This document shows positions 34,901 to 47,169 of a stretch of DNA of 64,000 bases, in pieces; positions within the stretch are counted from its first letter, which is position 1, and each line of letters starts with the position of its first letter. The notes beneath the pieces were generated by a model. It searched no databases and had not been told where the DNA came from. It saw only the letters and a list, made by a program, of their open reading frames with translations. This DNA is from Capitella teleta (Eukaryota > Annelida > Polychaeta > Capitellidae): positions 83,114 to 147,113 of the forward strand of contig KB298831.1 of the NCBI GenBank assembly GCA_000328365.1. The letters are read 5' to 3'. The translations under genes and the position numbers were made by a program.

Positions 34901-37900
34901 CACGGTTCTTCATAGTCTTGTTACGAAACAAATGTCGAAGAATTGGTCTAACGTTGGAACTGAGTCTTTGTCGATAAGTTCGGGGTACAGGAGGGGCGGC
35001 CTCGACCACAATTATGAAGTAGCCTGGATGTAGGCGATCCCTGCGGGAAATTAGTGCCAGTCTCCCTGCACATAGCTAATTAATTATGTAATTGTAATAA
35101 TATATATCTTATATCTATTGCTTTGTTTATTTTGCTTTTATTATTCAAATATTTGCAAAATAAACCTTATCCTTCTTTTTAATGATTATTAAATGTCCTT
35201 GGTGTGGTAAATGTGTCATTTTAGCGACACATTCCAAAACTATTCTTGTTCCATGAATGTGAATCTTTGTCTCATCGTCATTTGATCTCGAAAATCTTAA
35301 TATCTTGATTATATAATTATCATATGAATACATTCTTAATGGCCAACAAAATGCAGTCACCCAACCGTTGTATGCGTATACTTAATCGGGCGGTTGAGAA
35401 AAACCCGCTTTGCGCATCAAATCGTTCATATTCTTGTTTTATTTCTCTGTTGTATTTCTTTTCGTGAAGTATAGCTCAGGATACAGTGAATTGCACTTAT
35501 TACGGGCTACTGAATTAGTAATACGTGATGTCGCTGAGTTCGTGGGTGTGCTGCAAAATCACGCACTAACCACGTGTAGATAACGATTCGATGGCGTGAA
35601 ATTGATGGTTCTCCAAGGAGATCACGTTCGGTTCGCTCACCGTGTATCAAAAGATTATTTTTTTAATAAAAAATATTGGTTCTATATACTCGCCTCTAGA
35701 CATTTCTTCTCCCTTGTGCGTGTGTTGAATACACAATATTAACTACACAATCTGGGGGGTGGGGGCGTTATTATTAGTTCCGATATTCAAAGATTATGGA
35801 AGATGTAATATTATTATAAGGGTCCGTTTTTCAATAGCTTCCACGATTAGCAGTTCATCGAACCGCCCTGTGTAACAATTTTTATTAGCATCCTATTATC
35901 CCTTTTTATAGACACGCATTTGCATTATATTTCCAAAGGGGTTTCATAATATCCCCGTGAGGGTAAATTGAGCTTCATTTCCCTTGGTGCAAACCAATCT
36001 ACACCAATTAAAGACGTTGTTATCTTGCCATAAGATGGAAAGTTCAACGTGCATGATAACATCCCGCAATTACCCTTCCATCTCTTTGCAGGCGAGAGCC
36101 AAGAAATCCTCCAAAACGTTCTAACTCAGGTAGCAGAACAATTCAACAGGTAACTATGGCAACATTTGTTGTTACCGTGGCAACAATGAACTCACTGATC
36201 CCTCCTCTGGTTTTTTGAAATGATCAGTGTGCATTTGCTTGTATGTATCAGTCATCTGAGAGTGGGTGACTCCTGCCTCGGGTTGTACAAGGTTCCATCG
36301 GAGCAATCGATAATCTCCTCTAATGCTCATCGCTAGCACTTTCCTCGGGCTGAGAGCTCTTGGTAGACATGTTGAGTCTTGTATCTCGCCAATGGTCATG
36401 TTGCTACCTCTTAAACCTGGTCAAACATGCTTCCCATTAATCCATATTTCCTCATAATATGTGTACATTATGTAATCATTATGTCCACCAAGAGTTTACA
36501 TATGAAGCAATGATTAAAGATGAAACAGAGAAACGTGTGGGAAGGGATGAAGCCACCTTGAGCTCATTTGCTCCCTCTTCCCATGCGACATCGACAACGT
36601 GCTCCATCTCGATCTATTATTACTTTTTTCTTTTTGTTTCGCGCAGAGCATTCAAGGTGGAGGAGACGCGGACCGAGCTAACCAACCGCTTGAATGTATT
36701 GGAACGTCGTCTTGAAGGTAAGCTTCCTTCATCGAAATCTACCGCCTACCCATGTAAGTCGCGTTCACTTTAACGTGTGCTTCGACTCGGCGCTATTCGT
36801 TTAACGCACGTTTCATTTAGTTGACAATCTAAAGGCGATTGAGATCGAGAAATGCAAGAAGGATATCTCAGAACTCAAGACTCAGCTTTACAACAACACG
36901 AAGAAACTTGTCGATTACAACAGCCTGAGGTATGTTCTAATGTTTATAAATATAATACGTACATGTACATCATGAAATTCTCGAATTTTGGTTATACATG
37001 ATTTCCACCATTCCTCAGTGCTCCGCTACCTGCGCGAGCGTAAACTTTCCTGCTGCGTCCTCAGTGTTCATGCACGCGATATACCATGTTCTTTTAGTAA
37101 CAACGAGCACTGCATGATAGTCGGCCTCCTCTCCTTTTCTCTATACATTTCCATTGTCCATTCTCCTTCTCTATCACTTCCATCCAATGCGCGCTTCTCT
37201 TCTATGCTTGCCGTGTGCAACCTGCAGACCCGCCTCTCACCGTCCCCCATCTTAACCCTTTCTGTAGCGCCCTCTCCGACGACGGGAAAATCAGCCTAAA
37301 AAGGGACGTCCCAAGCTACCCCAAGGTATGCTGATGACGTCACACCTGCCAGTGAAACCCTCACCTGCATGCGCTCATCGGCGACCATCCTTAGTAGATC
37401 CGCACCCCAATTGCATCCAGCATTCTTTATCTTTTGATTTTTTTTAATTCTTTTTTTTTTTTTTTTTTTTTTTTTTCATTAAAAAAATCACTGAAGGCCT
37501 ACTTCCCTTTGAAAGTAACATCCCTGTGTTAGATTGTTCCAACTTGTCCGCAATTGTTTGTTGTCCTAGAAAGGCCATGAGCCCAACGCGCAGCTACTTA
37601 AATCGACTTCTTTGTTTCTTTGTCGTTTGTTTTACGAGTGGATCTTGTTTTGTATGCAGCGCCAGCCCGACGTCGGATGAAAACCGAGTCATATTCCGCA
37701 ACAAAACTGTGCCCACTTTCCAGAAGGTGTGATTTAGAGAAACTATAAAACCTCTCAGATATCGAGGAACAAGCAAATGTGTCCTTTTCTCTCTTCCTCG
37801 TCATTTTCTCCCGATTCAAACTGAGAATTTGTGTTTTGTTTTCTTATCATTTCACATCAAGCTTCCAGTCTTCTCTGTTCATCCCAAACACAGCTTGCTT

Positions 37901-40900
37901 TTTACACAATCAACCAGAAAAATCAAGAGTCTCCAACATACCTCCTCCTCTTGCATGTGTCTTCGTGTTCACCTGATGTCGTCTTCTTAAAGACCTCTCC
38001 TTTGATATCCATCCTTGTCCATCAAGTTCAAAAAGTTGAAGATTCATCTTTTAGATGTCAGCTTTTATCGATGAGGCAAAGCACCTGCGTTGACCTGCTT
38101 CTGGGCACTTCTACAGTCTTGTTCCCACACGCAAATTCACCTGAGCATTTAGATTATCGACGCTCTATTCTTACGCTTACTACCGTAGCTGTACACCATG
38201 AATAATACACCTTCGCTCTGTAATCTATGCGTAAAATACATAAGCGTAATGGTAAGCGGGCAATGAAGTACTTCGCTAGCATAACAACTGCATTATTCAA
38301 TATGATATACATCTGCGAACCTATCAGTGGCGATATGTTATGCTTGGTCAATGTTCTGTCATCAGTTGAACTTTCTTGAAAGGTTCCTGATCTGCGTCTA
38401 TACATGTACTGCAATCGTCCATCACAAGTTATTGCATGCCTGCATGCTGATAAGCAACGTTCTCACCAAATGCAACACCAAAGAACTTGGATGCCAAGTG
38501 TCCAAGTTCTTTAGTAATACCCATATCGTGTTTTGTTCCATTTGGGTTTAATTTATTTATTCTGCATTATTTTCTCCTATATGTTTTGCTTATAACCAGC
38601 ATCAGTAACACCACGATATATCTCTTGAGAATTAACTATTGCATGTAAATACGTATATTATACAAATAAAGAACACTGCAATTTCTACCAATTGTATCTT
38701 CGGAGTCTCCATGCTATAATTATTTCTACCCTCACAGTACACGCTGTCCCAGGAAACAGTCGACTACTTGAAGCAGCCCACATTTGATATGTGGCACTGG
38801 GAGCCGAACGAGGTACGTCATTTAACGTTACCAGCACGTTTTCTGTACGTTTAGGAGTGCTATTGCCATCCATTCTTGGTGTTATGAAGAACTTGGACAC
38901 TTGGTGAGCGGTGCACAGTGTTCCATGTCGTGGATTCTTCCTTCTTTTGTGGTTTAACATTTGGAGGAGAAACCCGTCGAAAGGGCGCGAAATGCACACC
39001 CACTCCGAAATAAGTGCGCTGAAGTGCCAAAAAGGCCAGAAGCCATCGAAAACAGCCTTTTAGGGGAAGACGTTTGAAGGAAGAAATAAGTGTTTCTCCT
39101 GTGCGAATTTCCATTTGTCGGCCTCTTAACCAATTCGACCGATTTCTTTTCTAAGTCAATCTAATTCGATTTCGCAACAGATGCTGAGCCTTTTGGAGCA
39201 CATGTATCACGAACTGGGCCTCATTCAGGAATTCAACATCAACCCAATCACCCTCAAAAGGTGGCTGGTGAGTTTATCCTTTTAGCATAACAACCTCAAT
39301 TACTTTAGAGCCCTGCTGCAATGCTTACTCCGATTGTATAAGATATCAATACTTATAAGAAAGATGTTCAGTGATTATCTATTAAATACTTGTAGCCACT
39401 AGCGAGTTATAAGAACTATATTTTTCAAAATCACCGCGCACTTTATACTATATCAAAATATCCAGGATGAACACCTATTATGAAATATGGTCAAATATCT
39501 TATATTGCACACCTAACTAAGGTGCTTGTTTATTATTATAATCAGTGTATATTTTTCACCCTCTCGTGACGTCACGTGTTCCAGTTGTGTGTGCAAGAAA
39601 ACTACCGGAACAACCCGTTTCACAACTTCCGGCACTGTTTCTGTGTCACTCAGATGATGTACGGAATGATACATTTGTGCGATTTGTGGGGCAAACTACC
39701 AAAAGAGGACCTGGGAATTATGCTCACCGCGTGTGTATGCCACGATTTGGACCACCCAGGATACAACAACACGTAAGGCCCACTTATAGAAGTAGGTCAA
39801 TCAGAAGTAGGTCAAGGCCTCCCACAAAGTGCTCAGAGGAAGAGCAGCAACGCATTTCCATTACTTGGGACGCTCGTAACAAAGCCATTTGTGGAACTAT
39901 TGTCTCATTTGCTTTAATTCTCATCCGTATTGCGTGTACCATAAACACTGTCCTCGGCATAATTAACGCATAGTGACTTCCCTTTTTATTTTATAATTAT
40001 GTGGTTTATGTGAGGGTGGTTGTTATGTAATTATTGATCTTAATACAGGTATCAAATCAACGCACGGACTGAGTTAGCCGTGCGCTACAATGACATTTCG
40101 CCTTTGGAGAACCATCACTGCGCCGTCGCTTTCCAAATCCTGAGCAATCCAGAGACGAACATTTTCGCCAATGTCGACTCAACAACCTTCAAGAGGATCC
40201 GCTCTGTGAGTCCTTAAGCACCTCTCTCCGCTCCAGACTTCCTCATTTTCACGATTGATTGATCCAAGTTTAGCTCCTTGGGAACGCTGGTGTTTTGACA
40301 CAATTCAGGGCATTTTGTCCATTTATCTCATTGATCTCGTGTTTTATCATTTTTTTACAATACTTCAGTTAGATTTATATCCTTAGGTTAAATCCCTAAG
40401 AACTTAAGAATCAATTTAAAACCGAGTAAAAACACCCGGGTGAATTGCAGGAAATCCGAATGCTAATCTTAGCCACAGATATGACTCACCACGCAAAAAT
40501 TATGGAAGATTTCACCGAGTACTTCACCAAATTTGACCCCAAAAACAAAGCCCATGTGGACTCGGTAAATTGTGGTCTTATTGTGTGTGCGTTTCTTGAA
40601 CCAGCCAACGTCTTCTTCTCAAATGTTCCTCTTTTTTTGCACCTGTCTCATATACCTCCTCTTTTGACCACAGGCCATGATTATGCTAATTTTGGCGACG
40701 GACATGGCTCGGCATAGCGAAATTCTGGAAGCCTTCAAATCAAAAATAGACAATTTTGATTTCTCAAACGAAGACCATGTGAACTCGGTAATTGATTTTC
40801 TCTCTGCTTGTGTTCAGTAGTATCTTCTGAGCCATGCCTGTCTCTACATTGTCGTGTAGCAATCATCCATCCCTCCAATGGCTTCTGTCGCTGTAGTTTG

Positions 40901-43900
40901 CCTGTTAGCTTAATTTTTGTGTCGTGCATGATCTCCTTTTCCCTACCTCTTCCCTCGTGTTAATTAGAAACAAATTTTGCCGACCTTGACTGCTGCAAGA
41001 GGCATGCTTTTTTATGGTTTCCTGTTGCTCTCTCACCACAGATGAAAATGGTTCTTGTCAAGTGTTGTGATATCTCCAACGAGGTGCGACCGATGGAGGT
41101 CTCCGAGCCTTGGGTCGACTGCTTGCTAGAGGAATATTTCAATCAGGTGAGTGCTCATTAACACACCTGATGCGGCTGCTTCTCTCTTAATCTGCTAATG
41201 GCGATTTCTTATCGTACTGGGAATCTTATAGCGTTCGTACAAAGAAGGCTTCTGGTCGAAATTAATTCATTTTTTAGCTTGTGTTCAACAGGTTTTCCCT
41301 CTCAGTTACAGTGAATGCACTTAGCCAACGTTAATTATAGATTTGCAACATAATCAATAGAAAGGTTAAGCATAATTGGTGTCTGATGGATGAACCCGCC
41401 CGTGCATGTTATACGTACGTGGCAACCGACACAATTGTAAATCTTATCCACACGAAGTACTTAATTGTTGTACTCGCACGACAAATTCGCTAATTATCAT
41501 ATCCTGAGTCGCCGATGACATAATTCCACCCGAACCTTCATCGGAGCCTCCGAGCGTTCGGTAATCGATCTCCAAGTCACTTCTATGCCCCCAAGGTTAG
41601 AATCTCAGTCGACTTGAGTAAAATTGATTATTTACGTCACTACGTCATTTACCTAGTGGGGCGCATGCGATTCGGTACGGGGGTGGTTATAATTCACATG
41701 AATCTAAAGAGCAACGGACTTAAATCTTCAATTCCAATCGTGTACGTCCTGTTCATGTAAAGTAGGAATTGATTTCTTCTTTACATTTCACAATATATAG
41801 GTATATAGGCGCATGTATGTGTGTTCTTATTATTAGATCTATATCTAGGTACGTGTAGCCCAAATCAATCGACATGACAATTGTATGGGTCGGTGGAATT
41901 TCGAGGACTTGTCTGGAATGGTGCTTGGTGACACATTGTACATTAGTCTGCGTAGCACGAATGCACATCAATTCATACGGCCACAATACCTGTCATATTG
42001 ATGATGTTCACACTGTGCTCATATCGGACAATCAGCAAATTACTTGGCATAATAAATCGTGGTCTACTTTTATCGTACATCAAGATTTTATGAGTCGCAG
42101 TTACCCCTGCACAATGCTGTCTTTATGCAAAACATTTCAGCGACTTAGCATCATGTATGGCCACCCACAGTGTATGTCCATCTGTGCTTTTGTGATCAAG
42201 AGTTTTCTGAGGACACTTTCTCTATGCTCGGTCTGTTATGTGGAATCTGCTTCAATTAATTAGAGGTGTTTTGTCAGGTATATGTTTATCAATTACGTAA
42301 TGATCAGGTGCTCATTATACGGTGCAATGTATTGCCTGGGAAGCGGTTTTTTATTGCACGTAAAATATATTTTTGTCACCTTGGTAATAGAAAATATGTA
42401 TGATATTATTATTATATATATACAGAAGACGGAAAACAAAGGCGATGAACATGCAACGTATCAGGCAACGCGTGTTCCACGTAAGTTGACGTAACTCTGG
42501 ATTGATGGGCGACTTTAGCTATAAATAGTCATGAGTATCAAGTTTCAAGCCCACTAACCGGCTGACTGCAATCCTATGCCGACCGTGGGGGGTCGAGGTC
42601 GCGGGTTCGAGACCCGATCACGCCACGGGCGTTATGATTGTGAATTACAATTGTGATTCTTCAGTGACTCTGCAGTGCTGCCCAACTGCGTAACAAGGCC
42701 GGGTGCTGTGCACTACTGTCTATGATGGTATGCAGGATAAAAAACCCTTGGGATTTATCGATAAGAGTAGGGGGAAACCCCGGTTCCCGGCCTTCTGTTC
42801 TGGCGCCCGTATCAATCGATTGGTTTGGGTGGAGCCGTAAAAGCCCAATCATTCACTCACTCACCCAAGCCCACTTTGTGACGTCACTGGTATAGAACGG
42901 ATTGAGGTATTACTTCCTGGAAACGCACACACTGAGTCCTTTGAGAGGTATAATCCAAGGCTCTTGTTGTGTACCTGCTGCAGACCCTTGTACATGTAGT
43001 TCATAATAATCACCCGTGTGCACAGGTGCATATTATATCAAAGTATACGTTAGCTACACAGGATGATTCCAATGAAATCACAAGGCAACCTATCTAATTA
43101 TTAATTAAATTCCAGTAGATCAACATACATGTCGCAATCTCATGTAATTCACGGTCCTATTGTGTTCGGTGTAAGAGGGTGCAAAATGTCGATATCATAC
43201 GCTATGACCTTAAATACACTGGACGCCTGACAACGTAATTCACAACAAAAGACATCGCTTAATGGTTAACCCTTTGTTTGGATGAACATGATGTAATTGA
43301 CTGATACTCGGTCTTCTTAATCGCCTCCGTTATCTGATTGGTTGATGCAATGTATCTCATGACATTGACATTCATATAGTTGTCTTTCTATTACATGCAC
43401 AGGTAGTGTTCACTGTGCTTCATTCGCATTCTAGGGCAGTTAACATCAGGTTAAACCCGATTATCCTATTCATTCAATCCTTGTTTGTCTCAGTTAAAAC
43501 TGATAAATTAAACCTGGAGTAATTGACGTCCATTAAATTGGAAGTGGTTCAACCGCTGAATTCAACGTCACGTACGTCCTGACTCTACGCAATTTGGACA
43601 CAAATTGAGTCAATTGACAGAAGGTGAAAAACAGAAAATAAACCAAGAGTCTATTTCATCATGTGTGAGGTTTGCATGGCATTTATCGCCGTTTTTACCG
43701 CTCGAAAAAGCGAACGCTGTCGCCCCTGTTGGCAGTACAAGTGTGTTGTGGTAGATCTCATGCATAAATGGAATGACATTGACAGTCCTGTCTTGAAGGA
43801 AATTAGGCGTTGGCTGACATGGAAAGAACAGGAAATGGCCGAGGATAACTGACTTCAAAGCAAAGGGTTCAATACCATCTGTTGGCGTACAGTCTCACAG

Positions 43901-44742
43901 AATACCGATAGCATAATTATTCAAACTGAGATATAAAATATTACGCTCATGACTGTTGCTGTAAGTGTCGATTTCAACGTGATGGGAACTCGACAAATGG
44001 GGTCTTCGATTGCTGATCGATTAACGTAGCTAATCTGATGAAAGGTTTGCGAATGAGATCAAAGGTGAAACCAATCTGAGTAGAGAGGGGATGAGGGATC
44101 GCAGAACGGACATAGGTCGTTGACCTATACGTGCTTACATGACATCGTTATGCTCCTCAGTCGGATCGCGAGAAGCAAGAGGGCCTACCCGTGGCCCCGT
44201 TCATGGACAGGGACAAAGTAACGAAGCCCACGGCTCAAATCGGCTTCATCAAGTTCGTGCTCATCCCTATGTTTGACACGGTTGCCAAGGTAATGGATGA
44301 AAACGAGTCTGAGGTTGCAATGCGATTTATACTCCTCTTTTTAAGCTGTTCCCTCCTCTCGAGAATGTCATGGTGCGACCACTGAAGGACGCTCGTGATC
44401 GCTACGAGGAGATGAAAGAGACGCAGAACAATATTTCCGTGGGTTCATACTTTATTGGTTGTTGTTCTCACCTGGGTATAAAAGTGGGTGCATTGGGATT
44501 GAATGGAGGGTAGGAACCAAGCTGTGTGTAGCGTACTAGTACAATGGGTTTCTTGTAAGTTGATATTCTAAATAGCGCATGGATTATTGTATTCTTCAGT
44601 GACAACTGGTGATTTAGACGCAGGTAAAAACAGGTAAGGAATGGGATATCAGCTGGTGTGCATTTGCGTGATTACTATTTGCATAATTGCCGTTGCATAT
44701 TTTAACGTGTTTTTGTTTTGTTCTTAGGACAAGAAGAAATAA
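28906..44742 (+). CDS. PDE9A: high-affinity cGMP-specific phosphodiesterase 9A
   Basis: Exons: 28906-28974, 32970-33039, 33743-33820, 34252-34304, 36092-36149, 36647-36717, 36821-36929, then 37268-37325 or 37660-37726, 38738-38812, 39181-39267, 39585-39772, 40049-40205, then 40451-40564 or 40674-40787, 41042-41146, 44161-44289, 44346-44438, 44728-44742. The product is about 509 residues. The enzyme hydrolyses cGMP. Visible signatures are HNFRHCF (HNxxH), [31 protein letters not shown] and [12 protein letters not shown]. The N-terminus MGNGSS fits N-myristoylation. Two exon positions are duplicated in tandem. The junction after 33039 is one base short of frame, where a consensus AAG-GTGAGT donor appears as AAGTGAGT. 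Intron 44290-44345 is only 56 nt. Reading through 44438 would give another C-terminus ending at 44513. Confidence 0.95.
28975..32969 (+). other. intron 1 of PDE9A
   Basis: A 4-kb intron with donor GTTGGT and an acceptor preceded by a T-rich tract. No nested gene could be supported. Around 31270-31320 the sequence GGGGTTCGATTCACG resembles a tRNA B box but no tRNA fold is evident. Confidence 0.8.
37268..37726 (+). CDS. PDE9A: PDE9A linker exon pair 8a/8b (alternative exons)
   Basis: Exon 8a (37268-37325, 58 nt) and 8b (37660-37726, 67 nt) both enter in phase 2, starting with C after AG, and leave in phase 0. They encode [20 protein letters not shown] and [10 protein letters not shown]...TVPTFQK, sharing the SA start and the VP(S/T)(Y/F)xK end. 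Each fits between the exon ending at 36929 and the one starting at 38738. Including both would shift the frame, since 8b starts with an incomplete codon while 8a ends complete, so the pair behaves as mutually exclusive. 8a is closer to the vertebrate sequence (RRDVPTYPK). Confidence 0.75.
40451..40787 (+). CDS. PDE9A: PDE9A catalytic exon pair 13a/13b (alternative exons)
   Basis: Exons 40451-40564 and 40674-40787 are both exactly 114 nt, phase 0 to 0, with good acceptors and donors (TCG-GTAAAT and TCG-GTAATT), separated by a 109-nt intron. They encode two versions of the same 38-residue catalytic-domain helix segment. Both keep MLILATDM and agree at about 18 of 38 positions. 13b ([16 protein letters not shown]) is closer to vertebrate PDE9A. 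13a differs at charged positions ([16 protein letters not shown]). Both frames are intact, which argues for use. Including both would keep frame but add 38 residues to a packed fold, so exclusive use is more likely. Confidence 0.8.
41147..44160 (+). other. large 3' intron of PDE9A with a SINE
   Basis: A 3-kb intron bounded by CAG-GTGAGT and TGCTCCTCAG. It contains a SINE at 42553-42870. A 63-codon open frame at 43661 with several Cys residues has no domain or splice support and is not called. Confidence 0.8.
42553..42870 (+). repeat. tRNA-Tyr-like SINE lacking the first 30-40 bases
   Basis: It begins within the tRNA-like head (CCGGCTGACTGCAATCCTATG), keeps the B box GGTTCGAGACCC and the full body, and ends CACTCACTCACCC. 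It is inserted in a PDE9A intron in the sense orientation. Confidence 0.9.
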
Positions 44743-45538
44743 AACCGAAAGCGAGTGGCAGCTGAGCTGGTTCATCCTCATATTTTATTACCATATTATG
44801 CACTCGTGGGTTGTAAAAGTTATTCGTTAGGTTCCAATTCTATTATAATCTGCCCCTTTCGCCCTCTTTCTCTTTTTCCTCCTCCTAGTTTCTCTATCCC
44901 TCCTCTTCGTCCTCCTCTACACCTCTAGTTATTTTACCTCATCGCCCACCTCCTACCCATGCTCCTACCCTTGCTTCTCCTAGTTCCTCTGCCTCATCTG
45001 CCCTCCCCCAGTTCTTGTACCTTCTTATCCTCCTCCTCTTAGTTCCTCCTTCTGATCCTCTTTATTTTTTAGTGCACAATTAGTTTGCCACCAAACTTTC
45101 CCTCCATACATGTAAAATGATGATTAAATGTTGTGATTCAATAGCATGCCATTCATATCGCCTATGCTACCCATATTGATATTCCTGGTCCTTGATAACA
45201 TATCATAATTTGGTTTTCGATCATTGCATTCAAATTCTATTTATCCTCAAACCAAGATCCGTTTTCGTTCGCCTGTCTCAAATCAACACATCTACTTTTT
45301 TCTCTCGGACTAAATTAAGCCAATCCCTCAGTCTGGGAAGACTTACATGTATGAACCTGTTGATGTCGTAACTCTTGTAATTCTTGAACGATTTATTTAA
45401 TGAATAATGCGTCCTCCGTCCATCACTGAATGAACTCTTTGTTTACCACTTATGGCTTCTTCTCATTTTTCTTCTTTTTGATGTTTTTGTTATTTTTGAG
45501 GTGAATGGTCGTGCCAAAAAATTCTGAGGAAATATGTA

Positions 45539-45544
45539 AATAAA
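45539..45544 (+). terminator. polyadenylation signal of PDE9A
   Basis: AATAAA is followed by the GT-rich GGTGTGTTGTCTC, a typical downstream element. It implies a 3' UTR of about 0.8 kb after the stop codon at 44740-44742. Confidence 0.65.
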
Positions 45545-45667
45545 CGGTGTGTTGTCTCTATTTCACCAGTTTGCTGTTGTATGAATTGTACCTTCACTTG
45601 AGAAACACGCGAAATTCAACATTTTTCGATTTTTGCGTAAAAAAAAGAGAGTAGAACGCGTGACCAC

Positions 45668-45687
45668 TGACGTCATCGGTGACGTCA
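45668..45687 (+). promoter_or_regulatory. two perfect CRE palindromes
   Basis: TGACGTCA occurs at 45668-45675 and again at 45680-45687, four bases apart. CRE is the CREB/ATF site. It lies just past the PDE9A polyadenylation signal with no gene start nearby, so function is uncertain. Confidence 0.3.
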
Positions 45688-45891
45688 TAGTGTGTCTGTA
45701 CCATCCCACGATTTATTTGTTGCATTTGTTTACAGTGTATTTCCTTTTAAAAATAAATCTTTGATTCTGCTCATCCGTTAGAGCGTTGTTTGTTGCATCA
45801 GTTATGCAACCAAGAAACATAATTCAGACGAAAAAGAACGATTTGAGTAAATACATGCACAGGTCATGCAGATAATACTTATCATTACAAG

Positions 45892-46701
45892 CAGTGGCGT
45901 ATTTAACATTGGGCGAATTGGGCGCGAGCCCCCCCCCCCCGCCCCACTCCCCCTCAGCCAAAAAAAAAAAAAAAAAAAAAAAAAAAGTAGACTTTTGCCA
46001 GATCGCGCCTGAGCTCTTTCACAGTGTAATCACCGGTAATTGAATCCTTAAGGATTATGGAGAGTTTAATGGTTTATTGTTTTGACACTGATCCCCGTGA
46101 AGATCGCCCACATGTCAGGATCTGCCAAAAGTAGGCATTTGTCTCATGAAAATCAAAATGGACTTTTTATATTACCCAGGTAAAATACACTTCACTGATT
46201 ATGATGATCTAAATCTGATCAAAATCAATGGTTCCTAACTGCTGGAATAAATATTTGAAGCTCGATCCAGTGCTAGGCGGATTTGAAGAACTAAACTTTG
46301 AGATAAGTAGACTCAAGTTTGACATTATTGAAATCGTGTTAATTGACACGTACAAATGGTGTATCATTATGATTACTTGTTATCATCTATATTAATTAAC
46401 TGTGACCTTTTTTGGATTTGCATGTGACCTTTTTTGGATTTTCATAATCATAATTACTTTAAAGCACTGTAATAAACATTGAATTGCCAAAAAATAGTGT
46501 TTTCAACATGGCTTTGACGTGACCCAATCCAAACCTCAAATGACCCAGATTGCATAGATTTGCATCCTTTTTTCTAAATTTTTTCGGGGGGGGGGCGGTC
46601 CCCCAGACCCCCCTCGGGAGCTGCGCCGCCTCGCGGCTTGCACATCTTCACATGAGACATGGAGCCCCCCCTCCCTCAGGTAAATCCTGGATACGCCACT
46701 G
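45892..46701. mobile_element. non-autonomous hAT-type transposon, 810 bp
   Basis: The ends are CAGTGGCGTA and TACGCCACTG, perfect 10-bp terminal inverted repeats, and similarity continues inward (GCGAGCCCCCCC / GGAGCCCCCCC). Flanks ATTACAAG (45884-45891) and ATTACAAA (46702-46709) form an 8-bp target-site duplication with one mismatch, the hAT hallmark. The interior has C-runs, an A-run and no transposase frame. Confidence 0.85.
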
Positions 46702-47003
46702 ATTACAAACTCCTCTCGGCAAAAGAAAGATGAGTTAATACCCGATGAATTTTGTTTCTATATCTGTACGATTACATAACTACTATACATGTATAATCTT
46801 TAGTTTTGTATTCGTGTATATTACACATGGATGACTATTTCTGGACTTTTATTTTTCTAGTCAATGTGTTCTGCTGAATTATGGGACGAAAATTAAGTGA
46901 CTTGATTCAGCCAGGTGCATCTTTCAAGTAAAACATATTTACGAAATATAGAAACAGGTTTTCAGTAATTTGACCAAGCTACTTTCCTGTTGTGCGGTTA
47001 CTG

Positions 47004-47169
47004 CATAGACATGGAAGTTATATATTAGCTTGTACAAACAAGATGGGACATCGCTCGTGAAAAATGGGTCACTCACTTAAGTGATCCGTTATGACTAATT
47101 TTTTTTTTGACAATGGGGAGATAGGCCGATGTTCCATCTTGTTTGTACAAGCTAACCTCCATGTCTATA
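47004..47169. mobile_element. hAT-like fold-back MITE, 166 bp
   Basis: Long inverted arms (CATAGACATGGAAGTTA... and ...CTCCATGTCTATA) of about 45 bp pair almost completely apart from a 7-bp insertion (TATATTA) in the left arm. They share GCTTGTACAAACAAGATGG. The element is flanked on both sides by GGTTACTG (46996-47003 and 47170-47177), an exact 8-bp target-site duplication. Confidence 0.85.

Noticed and set aside
37443-37478. Poly-T tract between PDE9A exons 8a and 8b as a retroposon tail
   Set aside because: No adjoining element sequence or target duplication; a simple T-run is enough.
43661-43852. Cys-containing 63-codon frame
   Set aside because: It lies inside a PDE9A intron without splice or domain support.
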